From the NCBI RefSeq assembly GCF_021129235.1, contig NZ_JAJOMA010000021.1:62001-126000 (forward strand): 64,000 nucleotides of DNA, given 5' to 3'. The notes beneath the pieces are model-generated. The model saw only the letters and a list, made by a program, of their open reading frames with translations, was not told the DNA's origin and did no database searches. The DNA is from Kineosporia mesophila. GTDB lineage: Bacteria; Actinomycetota; Actinomycetes; Actinomycetales; Kineosporiaceae. Shown piece after piece: positions 1 to 9,520 of the stretch; the first letter of the stretch is position 1, and each line of letters starts with the position of its first letter. The translations under genes were made by a program, and so were the position numbers.

Positions 1-51
1 CCAGGGCGGGGACGGCCAGGGTCGAGGCGGGCCGCCACCCCACCGGGCTCG

Positions 52-1278
52 TCAGTCCCGCTGAGGCTGGTACCCGGCAGCCGTGAGGTCGGCCACCACC
101 TGCTCGCAGTGGGCCGGGCCCCGGGTCTCCAGCCAGAGCGCCACCTCGACCTCGTTCACCGGGGTGTGCGGGCCGGTGCGCACGTGCTCGACCTCCATCA
201 CGTTGGCGTCGGTGGTGGCCAGGCGCATGAGCAGCGCGGCCAGCGAGCCCGGGGAATCGGGAACCCGGACCTGGAGCCGCAGGTACCGCCCGGACGAGGC
301 CAGGCCGTGCCGGATCAGGCGCATGAGCAGCAGCGGGTCGACGTTCCCGCCGGAGAGCACGGCCAGGGCCGGGGTCTCGATCTCCAGCTGCCCACCGAGC
401 AGGGCCGCGACGGCCACCGCGCCGGCCGGCTCGATCAGCAGCTTCTGCCGTTCCAGCATCAGGATCAGGGCCCGGGAGATGGTCTCCTCGTCGACGGTGA
501 CCACCTCGTCCACCAGGTTGTCGACGATCGTGAACGGCACGTCCCCGGGGCGGCCGACCGCGATGCCGTCGGCCATGGTGCTCATCGAGGGCAGCGACTC
601 GGGCTTACCGGCAGCCAGCGAGGGAGGGTAGGCGGCGGCGGTCTGGGCCTGCACGCCGATCACCCGGATGTCCGGGCGGCGGGCCTTGATCACGGTTGCC
701 ACGCCGGCCAGCAGACCCCCGCCACCGGTGCTGACCAGCACGGTCTTCACCTCGGGCTGCTGTTCCAGCAGCTCCAGGGCGATGGTGCCCTGACCGGCCA
801 CCACGTCGGGGTGGTCGAACGGGTGGATCATCACCGCGCCGCTGGACTCGGCGTGCGCCAGGGCACTCGACAGGCACTCGTCCACGGTGCTGCCGGTGAG
901 CACCACCTCGGCGCCGTAACCGCGGGTGGCGTCGAGCTTGGGCAGCGGCGCCCCGACCGGCATGTAGACCCGGGACTCGATCCCGAGCAGGCGGGCGGCG
1001 AGCGCCACCCCCTGGGCGTGGTTGCCGGCGCTGGCCGCGACCACGCCGCGGGCCTTCTCCTCGTCGGAGAGCCGGGCCATCCGGGTGTAAGCGCCGCGGA
1101 TCTTGAACGAACCGGCACGCTGCTGGTTCTCGCACTTCAGGTAGACCGGGCCGCCGAGCAGGTCGGACAGGGCGCGGCTGCGTACCACCGGCGTACGCCG
1201 GATCACCGGTTCGAGCAACTGGGCCGCCGCCTCGACGTCGGCAACGGTCACGGGCAGGACGCGGTCCTCGACGGGCAT
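52..1278 (-). CDS. ilvA: Threonine ammonia-lyase (threonine dehydratase) with C-terminal ACT domain
   Basis: A PLP enzyme that deaminates threonine to 2-oxobutanoate, either for isoleucine synthesis or threonine catabolism. At 408 aa it has the length of the short actinobacterial form. The PLP lysine is Lys59 in the GSFKIRGAY motif. The glycine-rich phosphate-binding loop STGGGGLLAG lies near residue 185. A single ACT domain starts near residue 325 (RLQVRVPDSPGSLAALL), which suggests allosteric control by an amino acid. The ATG start at 1278 gives MPVEDRV. It is transcribed away from the histidine kinase at 1404 and has no biosynthetic neighbours in view. Whether it is the biosynthetic or the catabolic enzyme cannot be decided here. 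Confidence 0.92.
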   Translation of the reverse strand: MPVEDRVLPVTVADVEAAAQLLEPVIRRTPVVRSRALSDLLGGPVYLKCENQQRAGSFKIRGAYTRMARLSDEEKARGVVAASAGNHAQGVALAARLLGIESRVYMPVGAPLPKLDATRGYGAEVVLTGSTVDECLSSALAHAESSGAVMIHPFDHPDVVAGQGTIALELLEQQPEVKTVLVSTGGGGLLAGVATVIKARRPDIRVIGVQAQTAAAYPPSLAAGKPESLPSMSTMADGIAVGRPGDVPFTIVDNLVDEVVTVDEETISRALILMLERQKLLIEPAGAVAVAALLGGQLEIETPALAVLSGGNVDPLLLMRLIRHGLASSGRYLRLQVRVPDSPGSLAALLMRLATTDANVMEVEHVRTGPHTPVNEVEVALWLETRGPAHCEQVVADLTAAGYQPQRD

Positions 1279-1403
1279 GAACGGAATACTTGCACGCCCG
1301 CACGGGCGGTCGTGAGCCGACCGCGTCCGCCAGTCACCTCGTCCAGAAGCCCTCTGCCTGATCTTGGAAAAAGAGCCGCGGAAAAGAGGGGAGACTGGGG
1401 GCC

Positions 1404-2639
1404 ATGTGGGGCGACCGCGGCCTGCGCCGGGTTCCGTTGCTCCGGTTCGACGAGGAGGGCCTCGTCGACCGGGGTCGCATCTGGCTGCTCGAACTGGCCC
1501 ACGTCGTCCTGGCCGTGCCCTGCATGGTCTTCTTCGTCTTCATCGTGGTGGGCTGGCCGACCGCGACGGTGCTGGCCGGGCTCCTGCTGCTCTACCTGGC
1601 CGTGCCGGCGGCGGCACAGCTCGGCCGCCTGCACCGTTACCTGGCCGGTGCGGCGCTGCGTCAGCCGGTCGAGGTGCCCGACTACAAACAGTCGAAACTG
1701 ACCGGTCTGGCCGCGGTCTGGTCCCGTCCGTGGACCTGGCTGCAAGACTCGCGGCGCTGGCTCGACCTGGCCTTCATGGCGTTCGCCTCGACCGGTGGCT
1801 TCGTGATGTCGCTCGTCGTGGTCAGCCTGCCGGCCGGGGTGATCGCCCACGTGGTGCTCGCCCTGGTTTTCAGGAACCCCTGGTGGCTGCTGCCGATCTC
1901 GCTCGAGATGGCCCTGTGGTGGATCCTCACCCCGGTGCTGTCGATGGTGCGGGCCATCACCACCCTGGCCATGTACGGCAACACGCTCACGGCCCAGCTG
2001 GAACGGCGCGTCGCGGCGGTGGCGGAGTCGCGGGCCGAGTCGATCGACCACTCGGCCGCCGAGATCCGGCGCATCGAACGTGACCTGCACGACGGCGCCC
2101 AGGCCCGCATCGTCTCGCTGGGGATGAACATCGGCCTGGCGGAACAGCTTCTGCACCGCAATCCGGAGGCCGCCGCGGCGTTGCTGGCCGAGGCCCGGCA
2201 GGCGACCACCGATGCGCTCGAAGACCTGCGCGGCGTGGTGCGCAGCATCCACCCGCCGGTGCTGGCCGACCGGGGGCTGACGGGGGCGGTCGAGGCCCTC
2301 GCGGTGCAGCTCGCGCTGCCGGTCAGGCTGTCGGCCGACCTGCCCGGGCCGATTCCGGCCCCGATCGAGACCGCGGTCTACTTCGCCATTGCCGAGGCCC
2401 TGGCCAACGTGGTGAAACACGCTGGTGCCCAGCGGGCCTGGGTCACCCTCGCGCTCCGGGAGGGTCGGCTCCGAGCAGAAATTGGGGACGACGGGGTCGG
2501 CGGGGCCGTTCTGGGTTCCGGTTCCGGGCTGGCCGGGGTGGCCCGGCGGCTGCGCGCGTTCGACGGCACACTGGTGATCGACAGCCCCGCCGGGGGCCCG
2601 ACAAGCGTCATCGTGGAGGTGCCGTGCGCGTCGTCATAG
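1404..2639 (+). CDS. NarL-family sensor histidine kinase
   Basis: A 411-aa membrane sensor kinase. Hydrophobic segments lie near residues 27-75 and 125-195, grouped as two membrane blocks. A HisKA_3 dimerisation domain follows, with phospho-acceptor His229 in IERDLHDGAQ. The C-terminal HATPase_c domain has the N box ALANVVKHAGA and the GSGLAGVARR G box. There is no clear extracellular sensing domain, so it may sense the membrane itself. Its stop overlaps the start of the downstream response regulator by 16 bases, so the two are co-translated partners. No dedicated target operon is adjacent and the stimulus is unknown. Confidence 0.9.
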   Translation: MWGDRGLRRVPLLRFDEEGLVDRGRIWLLELAHVVLAVPCMVFFVFIVVGWPTATVLAGLLLLYLAVPAAAQLGRLHRYLAGAALRQPVEVPDYKQSKLTGLAAVWSRPWTWLQDSRRWLDLAFMAFASTGGFVMSLVVVSLPAGVIAHVVLALVFRNPWWLLPISLEMALWWILTPVLSMVRAITTLAMYGNTLTAQLERRVAAVAESRAESIDHSAAEIRRIERDLHDGAQARIVSLGMNIGLAEQLLHRNPEAAAALLAEARQATTDALEDLRGVVRSIHPPVLADRGLTGAVEALAVQLALPVRLSADLPGPIPAPIETAVYFAIAEALANVVKHAGAQRAWVTLALREGRLRAEIGDDGVGGAVLGSGSGLAGVARRLRAFDGTLVIDSPAGGPTSVIVEVPCASS

Positions 2640-3271
2640 CCGAGGATCTGGCCTTGCTGCGCGACGGGCTGATCCGGCTGTTCGAGGCGCACGACTTCGA
2701 AGTGGTCACGGCCGTCGACAACGCCCAGACCCTGCTGCAGGAGCTGGAGACGAAAGACGCCGACATCGCCGTGCTCGACGTGCGGCTGCCGCCCAGCTTC
2801 ACCAACGAGGGGCTGATGGCGGCCGTCGAGATCCGGCGCCGGCGGCCGTCGTTCCCGGTGCTGGTGCTGAGCCAGTACGTGGAGCAGCTCTACGCCAAGG
2901 AACTGCTCGCCTCCGGCCAGGGCGCCATCGGCTACCTGCTGAAAGACCGCATCACCGATGTGAAGGCGTTCGTCGAGGCGGTGCAGCAGGTGGCCGACGG
3001 CGGCACGGTGCTCGACCCGCAGGTGGTGTCGAGCATCCTGAGCCGGGCCCAGCGTGAGGCACCGCTGGAGCGCCTCACCGAGCGCGAGCGGGAGGTACTG
3101 GCGCTGATGGCCCAGGGCCGGTCCAACGCCGCGATCGCCGCCCGGCTGTTCGTGTCGGAGAAGGCCGTGGGCAAGCACACCAACAGCATCTTCACCAAGC
3201 TGGACCTGCCCCTGGCCGCGGACGACAACCGCCGGGTGCTGGCGGTTCTCGCCTACCTGCACGCCGACTGA
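2624..3271 (+). CDS. LuxR/NarL-family response regulator
   Basis: A 215-aa two-component regulator with an N-terminal receiver domain; the phospho-acceptor is Asp52 in AVLDVRLPPS. A C-terminal LuxR-type helix-turn-helix carries LTEREREVLALMAQGRSN and VGKHTNSIFTKL. The start is a GTG inside the end of the kinase gene, preceded by GGAGGTGCC, which fits translational coupling with the kinase at 1404-2639. The receiver is typical of regulators that dimerise on phosphorylation. Targets are unknown. Confidence 0.92.
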   Translation: MRVVIAEDLALLRDGLIRLFEAHDFEVVTAVDNAQTLLQELETKDADIAVLDVRLPPSFTNEGLMAAVEIRRRRPSFPVLVLSQYVEQLYAKELLASGQGAIGYLLKDRITDVKAFVEAVQQVADGGTVLDPQVVSSILSRAQREAPLERLTEREREVLALMAQGRSNAAIAARLFVSEKAVGKHTNSIFTKLDLPLAADDNRRVLAVLAYLHAD

Positions 3272-3370
3272 CGGAGCCGGGCGACGAACGGGATGTGCAG
3301 GTTGCCGGCGGCCGGGTAGAGCTTCAGCATTCGGTCTGGCCTCTTCGCCGGGCCCACCGCATGCCCGGGC

Positions 3371-4444
3371 TCAGGCGATCTGCTCGCCGACTGCCCCGGC
3401 CGGGGCGGGCAGCACCACGCGGCCACCGGCGGCGAGACGATCCTTCAGCCGGAGTGCGGGCTTCTCCACCAGGAACCACGAGAAGACGGTCAGCGCCACG
3501 GTCACCGAGATCTCGAGGGAGTGCTGCACCAGGTGCGGGTACCCCTGGTGCTGAATGATCATGAAGACCGGGAAGTGGTACAGGTAGAGGCCGTACGAGA
3601 CCATCCCGACCGCGACGAACGGTTTCAGCGAGAGCAGGCGCACCATCGCCCCGTCGGTGCGGGTGACCAGGTGGTGCACGACCATCGCGCTGAGCAGCGC
3701 GGCCAGCGGCAGACGCCAGTGGTAGGTGTTGGCGGCCTCGATGTACGAGGTGGCGAACAGCGCCGCCAGGCCCAGCACGCCCACCCAGGCCACGGTCTCG
3801 GACCGGTGCACCAGGGTCTCGCGGTTCTGGAGCAGCACGGCCATCAGGCTGCCGAGCAGCAGGCCGTCACAGTGCGAGGTGGTGGCGTAGTAGACCCAGA
3901 GCGTGGTGTCCGAGTGCTGCACACTCAGCCAGCGGGTGATGATGACGACCACGATCAGGGCGGCCAGGCCGAAGGCCGGCGCCTTGCGGCGCTTCACCAG
4001 CACAGCGATCAGCACCACCGGCCAGATCAGGTAGAACTGCTCCTCGATCGACAGCGACCAGGTGTGCGTCCAGATCCCGGTTCCCTCGTTCACCCACACG
4101 TTCGCCCAGTTCGCCACGTACAGAAGCACGCTCAGCACCGCCACCAACGGGTTGATCGTGAGGTCGTAGTGCATCCCCGTCACCGCGAACGGCAGGGTGA
4201 TGACCAGCATGAACACCAGCGGCGGCAGCAGGCGCAGCCCCCGGCGCAGGTAGAACTGCCGCAGGTCGATCCGGCCCGTGCGCGTCCACTCCCGCAGCAG
4301 CAGGGCCGTGATCAGGTACCCACTGATGACGAAGAAGACGTCCACCCCGAGGAAGCCCCCGTGCGCGGCCGGTGAGGTGTGGAAGGCCATCACGGCCAGC
4401 ACGGCGAAGGCCCGCAGGCCGTCGAGCGCGGGGCGACGCGACAT
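3371..4444 (-). CDS. Acyltransferase-3 (OafA/YrhL-type) integral membrane protein
   Basis: A 357-aa multi-pass membrane O-acyltransferase. The family signature is present: RPALDGLRAFAVLAVMAFH at the N-terminus, then GVDVFFVISGYLIT, and WSLSIEEQFYLIWP in the middle. The family transfers acetyl or other acyl groups to sugars of peptidoglycan, polysaccharide or lipids at the outer face of the membrane. About ten hydrophobic helices can be traced. The ATG at 4444 (MSRRPALDG) was preferred over upstream in-frame codons because the family begins right at this motif. There is no SGNH domain at the C-terminus. The acceptor is unknown. Confidence 0.88.
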   Translation of the reverse strand: MSRRPALDGLRAFAVLAVMAFHTSPAAHGGFLGVDVFFVISGYLITALLLREWTRTGRIDLRQFYLRRGLRLLPPLVFMLVITLPFAVTGMHYDLTINPLVAVLSVLLYVANWANVWVNEGTGIWTHTWSLSIEEQFYLIWPVVLIAVLVKRRKAPAFGLAALIVVVIITRWLSVQHSDTTLWVYYATTSHCDGLLLGSLMAVLLQNRETLVHRSETVAWVGVLGLAALFATSYIEAANTYHWRLPLAALLSAMVVHHLVTRTDGAMVRLLSLKPFVAVGMVSYGLYLYHFPVFMIIQHQGYPHLVQHSLEISVTVALTVFSWFLVEKPALRLKDRLAAGGRVVLPAPAGAVGEQIA

Positions 4445-4609
4445 CTGGGTCCTCGAGATCACTGGGCTGATCGGGAATCTTCTGACTCCCCGCCACAAGT
4501 GTGTACTCCTTCATCACCGGATCCAGAAGCAGATTCACCGGTGATTTCGACGGGAGTCACGGGTTCGGCCCAGTGCTGTCACACCGTCGTGACTACCTCG
4601 AACTGCTGG

Positions 4610-6895
4610 TCACGACCGGCCATCAAGGCCTTCCGGAAGATCACCGTGATGAACGATCGAGAGGCGCTGGGTCGGCCGGGTCAGGGCGACGTACAGATCG
4701 CTGGCCCCACGCCGCGAGGCGGCGATGATGCCCGCCGGGTCGACCACGGTGACCGCGTCGTACTCCAGCCCCTTCACGTCGTCGACGCTGAGCACCGACA
4801 CCCGCTCGGCCGGCACCGCGAACTCCGGCGCCAGCAGCGACTTACGCACCCGCTCGGAAACCTCGCCGTTCACGGCCTCCCTCGACAGGATCACCGCGAA
4901 CTGGCCGCCGCCGAGCGCCTTGTCGTCGGCGGTCAGGGCCTCGAGCACAGCCTGGACGAGCTCGTCGGTGGTGCGGCCGACCCGGAACCGGGACGGGTCC
5001 CAGTCGCCCTCACGGGCCGACTCGGGCAGCCGCACGCTGATGCCCTCGGTGGTCAGCATGGCCGCCGCCGGGCGCATGATCTTGGCCGGCGTGCGGTAGT
5101 TCACGGTCAGCTCGGCCACCCGCCAGCGGTCTTTGGCAATGGTGTCCAGCGCCTCGGCCCAGGTGGTGGCGCCGGCCGCGGAGCTGGTCTGGGCCAGGTC
5201 GCCGACCACCGTCATCGACCGGGTCGGCACCCGGCGGGCCAGCGTGCGCCAGAACATCGGCGAGACCTCCTGGGCCTCGTCCACCACGACGTGCCCGTAG
5301 GTCCAGGTGCGGTCGTCGCGCGCCCGCTCGGCGACGGTCAGGCTGCCGCCCGGGCCCTCGAACCGGTCGGCCAGCATGTCGGCCGTCATCATCGCCGACG
5401 CCTCACCGGACATCTGCAGAACGCCCTGGGCGTAGCGCACCGCCTCGGCACGCTCGGCCGCCGCACGGGCCCGTTCCCGGGCCGCGGTGGCGCTCACCGT
5501 CACGTCGGCCCCGATCAGCTCGGCGACCTCGTCGAGCAGCGGCATGTCGGCCTGGGTCCACGGGCTGCCGGACTCGCGCAGCAGCAGCCGCGACTCGGCC
5601 TTCGAGAGCTTGCCCTCGGCCGCCGCCCGCAGCCGGGCCGGGCTGGAGAACAGCTTGTCGAGGAACGACTCGGCCGACAGCGGCATCCAGCGCAGGTTGA
5701 TCTCACGCCGCACGTCGATGCTGTCGCGCAGCTCGGGGATCAGGTCCTGCCGGGTCTCCGGGTCGTTCTCCAGGCGCCGGGACCGGGCCAGCTGTCCGGC
5801 CAGGTCGTCGAGCAGGTGCTTCACGAACGTGTTGCGGGCCTCGTTGTGCGGCCGGCCGTTCTGCCGGGCCCGCGAGCGCGCCTCGGCCACAGCGGCCGGG
5901 CGCAAGGTGATCTGGTCACCGTCGAGGCTCATCGGGATCGGTTTCGGCAGCAGCAGCTGACGCTGGCGCACCGCCTCCCGGATCACCCGGGCCATCCGCA
6001 GGTCGCCCTTGAGCACGGCCACCTCGGGCCGGTCGACCTTGGTCGCCTCGACGCCCGGGAAGATCTGGCCCGGGGTGGAGAGCACCACGCCGGTCTCTCC
6101 CAGCGACGGCAGCACCCGCTCGATGTATCGCAGGAACACCGGGGACGGGCCGACCACCAGCACACCGCTCTTCGCGATGCGCTCCCGGTGGGTGTAGAGC
6201 AGGTAGGCCGCGCGGTGCAGGGCGACCGCGGTCTTGCCGGTACCCGGACCACCCTGCACGACCAGCACCCCGGTCAGCGGGGCGCGGACGATCTCGTCCT
6301 GCTCGGACTGCAGGGTGGCGACGATGTCGCGCATCTTGCCGGTGCGGTGCTCGGTGAGCGCCGTCATCAGAGCGCCGTCACCGGTCACGGTGGTCAGGTC
6401 GTCGGCGTTCAGGCCGGACGCGTCGAGCAGCTCGTCGTCGATACCCGTCACCGTGCGACCGCGCGTGGCCAGGTGCCGACGGCGCGCCACACCACTCGGC
6501 GAAGCGGCCGTGGCCTGGTAGAACGCCGCCGCGGCGGGTGCCCGCCAGTCGACCAGGAGCTGGAGCTGCGCCTCGTCGGACATGCCGATGCGACCCACGT
6601 AGCGGCGCTCACCGCCGGTCATGTCGAGACGGCCGAACACCAGCCGGTCCTCGACCGCGCCGAGCTGGGCCAGGCGCTCCGTGTGCAGGGCGTCGAAGGC
6701 ATCCTTCTCGGCCCGGCCGGCCGGGGTGTTCGACGACGACGACCTGCGCAGGTCGTCGAGGGTCATCTCGGCCCGGGACCGGATGTCGTCGAGGCGCCCG
6801 TAGAGCACGTCAACGTAGGACTGCTCCTGTGACACCTCACGTTCGGTGGCATTCTGCGTTCCACCGGCGGCATCGCCCACGCCGTCGACTCCCAT
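4610..6895 (-). CDS. helD: HelD-like RNA polymerase recycling motor / UvrD-type superfamily 1 ATPase
   Basis: A 761-aa protein of the HelD family, which binds RNA polymerase and strips stalled complexes. In actinobacteria some members protect against rifamycins. An N-terminal coiled-coil begins at EQSYVDVLYGRLDDIRSRA. Walker A is GGPGTGKTAVALHRAAYLL, Walker B/motif II is VVDEAQEVSP, and a C-terminal UvrD-like motif block contains DDVKGLEYDAV and LYVALTRPTQRL. The ATG at 6895 has GGTGGG nine bases upstream; an ATG at 6904 is also possible. It has its own leader region and no operon partner. HelD rather than UvrD/PcrA is inferred from length, the N-terminal coiled-coil and the DEAQE box. Confidence 0.85.
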   Translation of the reverse strand: MGVDGVGDAAGGTQNATEREVSQEQSYVDVLYGRLDDIRSRAEMTLDDLRRSSSSNTPAGRAEKDAFDALHTERLAQLGAVEDRLVFGRLDMTGGERRYVGRIGMSDEAQLQLLVDWRAPAAAAFYQATAASPSGVARRRHLATRGRTVTGIDDELLDASGLNADDLTTVTGDGALMTALTEHRTGKMRDIVATLQSEQDEIVRAPLTGVLVVQGGPGTGKTAVALHRAAYLLYTHRERIAKSGVLVVGPSPVFLRYIERVLPSLGETGVVLSTPGQIFPGVEATKVDRPEVAVLKGDLRMARVIREAVRQRQLLLPKPIPMSLDGDQITLRPAAVAEARSRARQNGRPHNEARNTFVKHLLDDLAGQLARSRRLENDPETRQDLIPELRDSIDVRREINLRWMPLSAESFLDKLFSSPARLRAAAEGKLSKAESRLLLRESGSPWTQADMPLLDEVAELIGADVTVSATAARERARAAAERAEAVRYAQGVLQMSGEASAMMTADMLADRFEGPGGSLTVAERARDDRTWTYGHVVVDEAQEVSPMFWRTLARRVPTRSMTVVGDLAQTSSAAGATTWAEALDTIAKDRWRVAELTVNYRTPAKIMRPAAAMLTTEGISVRLPESAREGDWDPSRFRVGRTTDELVQAVLEALTADDKALGGGQFAVILSREAVNGEVSERVRKSLLAPEFAVPAERVSVLSVDDVKGLEYDAVTVVDPAGIIAASRRGASDLYVALTRPTQRLSIVHHGDLPEGLDGRS

Positions 6896-7163
6896 GTTCG
6901 TCATCCCACCTGTTCGCCCACTGCTCACCGTGCGGGGCGCCCCGGCGTCCGGTGCCCCGACCTGCCCCTGGCAGGCCTTTGGTTTCATTCCGCGCTGTTA
7001 TCCCTGCTGCACCGAGTCACCGCGGACCGGTCGTGACCTTTCACGCCCGGCACGTCGGTACCGGTGTGGGTCATCGTCCCGGCCCACCGACACGGCCCTC
7101 AGGTGCTGCCACCACTCCTCCGTCGCCGTGGTCGGCGACAAAGGGACTTACAAGTATGGCCTC

Positions 7164-8216
7164 TCAGACGACCTCGCGCTGGCCCTCCGCCACGCGGTTC
7201 TCCGTGACCCACCCGTCGATCTGGCGCCACCACTCGTAGAGCCAGGCGATGCGCTGCTCCCGATCCTGCGGGACGCTACCCGCCGGGACCTGCCACCAGC
7301 GCATTTTCAGGTCGATGTGGACCGGCAGGGCGTCCCACACGTCGGCCACGGTGAGCAGGTGATCAGTGCCGGTGTGCGCCACCCACACCACGTCGGCCTC
7401 GGGCGCGTTCTCCAGCACCGCGAGCACGCCGCCGGGCCGGGGCGGCAGCACGTACCGCATGGCCTCGGCCTTCGCGGCCTCGGCCATCAGCCCGCGCCGG
7501 CGCAGCCGGGCGATGGCCCGGGCGCGGCGCCGCTGGGTGAAGTTGCCACCTTCGGGGAAGAGGACGAGGGCGTCGTCGTGATCGAGCCGCCGGGCCAGCT
7601 CACCGATCTGGGTCTCGGCGTCGGGGCCGGCGGCCGGGTCGATCGTGGCCTTGCCCGGCGCACCGGACCGGATGAACCGGGTCGGCAGGCGGTTCAGCAC
7701 GATGTCGATCGCCGGGTCCCACTGAAGCGTGTCCTTGAGCACGATGCGCGGTTCCCGGTCGTACCAGTTCATCAGGGCGTGGACCAGGAGGAACGAGTCG
7801 CCCGGGCCGGCGTGGCGGCTGAACACGATCAGGGGTTTGTCGCGGTAGGCCTCGGGGATCGGGCCCTCCACCCGCACCTGTACGTGCAGCACGTGGTTGA
7901 CCAGCCAGAAGATCCAGCGCAGGAAGGTGCGCACGCAGACGTAGTGCCGGCGCTCATGCTTCGGCTCGCGCACCCGGCGGCCGAACCCGGCCGCCACCCA
8001 CAGGTAGGCGAGCACGAACAGGGCCACGCCCTCGGCGGCCAGGTATCCGATCACCAGGGCGGTGATGCGGAACAGGCGGCCCTTCCGGCCGGGCCCGGCG
8101 AACCCGGCGATCGCCGCGATCAGCAGGGTGGCCGGGGAGGTGACCACGGCGAACAGGCTGATGACGAGCATCAGCGGAACCAGGAACAGACGGCGGACCC
8201 AGTACGGGGGAAGCAT
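7164..8216 (-). CDS. PlsC-family 1-acyl-glycerol-3-phosphate acyltransferase-like protein
   Basis: A 350-aa lysophospholipid acyltransferase-type protein. The catalytic HX4D box is His135/Asp140 (FSRHAGPGD) and the substrate box is LFPEGGNFT near residue 215. The N-terminus has two or three hydrophobic segments (residues 10-40 and 52-75), so it is membrane-anchored. It lies three bases after the patatin gene at 8220 on the same strand, so an acyltransferase and a lipid hydrolase are co-transcribed. This pairing fits phospholipid remodelling (deacylation and reacylation). The substrate cannot be read from sequence. Confidence 0.85.
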   Translation of the reverse strand: MLPPYWVRRLFLVPLMLVISLFAVVTSPATLLIAAIAGFAGPGRKGRLFRITALVIGYLAAEGVALFVLAYLWVAAGFGRRVREPKHERRHYVCVRTFLRWIFWLVNHVLHVQVRVEGPIPEAYRDKPLIVFSRHAGPGDSFLLVHALMNWYDREPRIVLKDTLQWDPAIDIVLNRLPTRFIRSGAPGKATIDPAAGPDAETQIGELARRLDHDDALVLFPEGGNFTQRRRARAIARLRRRGLMAEAAKAEAMRYVLPPRPGGVLAVLENAPEADVVWVAHTGTDHLLTVADVWDALPVHIDLKMRWWQVPAGSVPQDREQRIAWLYEWWRQIDGWVTENRVAEGQREVV

Positions 8217-8219
8217 GTG

Positions 8220-9047
8220 TCAGTCCTGTCCGGCCGGGAGTGTCTCCAGGTAGGTGCGCGAGGCCTGGTAAGCCTCGTCGATGCGCATGCGGACGCGCTG
8301 GGTGTTGCGGTAGCGCAGGTTCGCGCTCGGGCTCACCACGGCACCGGCCGGCATCACCCGCACGGTGACGCCATCGGGCACGGCGGCCATGTCGGCGGCG
8401 AACCGGTGCCGGCGGGCGATCTCGAAGGCCACGGTCGCGACCTCCCAGGGCCGGGTGGGCACCTTCAGCGGCTGCTCGATGCGGCCCACGTGCAGGACGA
8501 AGATCTCGGTGGCGCCGAGCGCGACGGCCCGGCCCACCGGCAGGCTGTTGACCAGGCCACCGTCGAGGTAGTGCTCACCGTTGATCTGAACCGGCCCGAA
8601 CATGCCCGGCACCGCGCACGACGCGGCCACCGCGGCCGCCACCGGGCCCTGGGTGAACCAGGTCTCGGCCGCCCGCTCGATGCTGGAGGCGCAGCACTGG
8701 AACGGCACGGCCAGGTCTTCGATGCCGATCGGCCCGAGCCGGCGCTCGATCAGCGCGCGCAGCGGCTCGATCGAGTGCAGGTGAGTGCCCGTACTGGCCG
8801 CCACCCGCAGTCGCTGGAGCGGGCCGGAGAAAAGCTCCCGGCCGCCCAGCGACTCCCAGGTCTCCACCAGTTCGTCCACGCAGTCGAGCGTCGGATCGGC
8901 CGCCAGCACGGCGCCGTTGATCGCGCCGACGCTGGTGCCGAGGACGAGGTCGGGACGGTGCCCGGCCTCCATCACGGCGCGGAGCATGCCCACCTCGCTG
9001 GCCCCGAGCATGCCCCCGCCACCGAACACGAATGCGGTCTTGCCCAT
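8220..9047 (-). CDS. Patatin-like phospholipase
   Basis: A 275-aa patatin-family serine hydrolase. The oxyanion-hole glycine run GGGGMLGA is near residue 9-15. The nucleophile elbow is GTSVG with Ser39, and the catalytic Asp162 is in YLDGGLVNSLP, giving the Ser-Asp dyad of RssA-type proteins. No signal peptide is visible, so it is probably cytoplasmic or membrane-peripheral. It is the first gene of a two-gene operon with the PlsC-like acyltransferase. Confidence 0.9.
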   Translation of the reverse strand: MGKTAFVFGGGGMLGASEVGMLRAVMEAGHRPDLVLGTSVGAINGAVLAADPTLDCVDELVETWESLGGRELFSGPLQRLRVAASTGTHLHSIEPLRALIERRLGPIGIEDLAVPFQCCASSIERAAETWFTQGPVAAAVAASCAVPGMFGPVQINGEHYLDGGLVNSLPVGRAVALGATEIFVLHVGRIEQPLKVPTRPWEVATVAFEIARRHRFAADMAAVPDGVTVRVMPAGAVVSPSANLRYRNTQRVRMRIDEAYQASRTYLETLPAGQD

Positions 9048-9103
9048 ACCTGCCTGTTACCCCTCTTGGGCTGCCGGGACCCGCAGACCGTACGCCATAT
9101 CGG

Positions 9104-9520
9104 TCATTCCAGCGTGCCGAGGTCGGCCACCGTCTGCTGATCGAGACCGCAGACCTCGCCCAGCAGCCCGAAGGCCGGGTGGTGATGGAGCACCGTGAGG
9201 TCGTGCTCCAGCGCCGTCGCGGCGACGAGCAGATCCCGCGGCCGCACCGGTGGCCCCGCCCACCGGCCGAGCCGGGCCTGCAGCCGCAGGGCTCGCTCGC
9301 CCACGGCGGGCCCGAACGGCACCGAGCGGTACGCCCGCTGCCGGTCGGCCCGCATCGCGCGGTAGACCTGCGGCGTGGCGGCCGTGCCCAGCGCCTCCAG
9401 GTCGAGCACCGGGCAGGTGTAGAGCACCCCGGCCGTCAGCATCGGCCGCAGCCGGGCCGCCACCTCCTTGTGGTGCGCCAGGCCGATCGCACTGCTGTCG
9501 AGCAGCCATCCCACGTTCAT
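9104..9520 (-). CDS. PIN-domain protein, VapC-like toxin (possibly degenerate)
   Basis: A 138-aa PIN-fold protein in the position of a VapC ribonuclease toxin. The first acidic residue is in GWLLDSSAIG (Asp8), then an acidic cluster in VLDLEALG, and Asp in RPRDLLVAATALEHD. Where VapC toxins usually have an Asp-containing VLHxDxDF segment, this protein reads VLHHHPAFGLL, so the fourth metal-ligand Asp seems absent. Its start overlaps the stop of the upstream VapB-like gene as ATGA, the standard toxin-antitoxin arrangement. Activity is uncertain because of the missing acid. Confidence 0.8.
   Translation of the reverse strand: MNVGWLLDSSAIGLAHHKEVAARLRPMLTAGVLYTCPVLDLEALGTAATPQVYRAMRADRQRAYRSVPFGPAVGERALRLQARLGRWAGPPVRPRDLLVAATALEHDLTVLHHHPAFGLLGEVCGLDQQTVADLGTLE

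Noticed and set aside
3253-3330. 25-codon minus-strand frame MLKLYPAAGNLHIPFVARLRQ
   Set aside because: It reads like the end of a real protein, perhaps a gene remnant, but overlaps the response regulator end and has no upstream coding body.
4379-6832. Long plus-strand open frame opposite the HelD gene (817 codons)
   Set aside because: It mirrors the codon structure of the real minus-strand gene. It is rich in His/Gly/Arg and has no domain.
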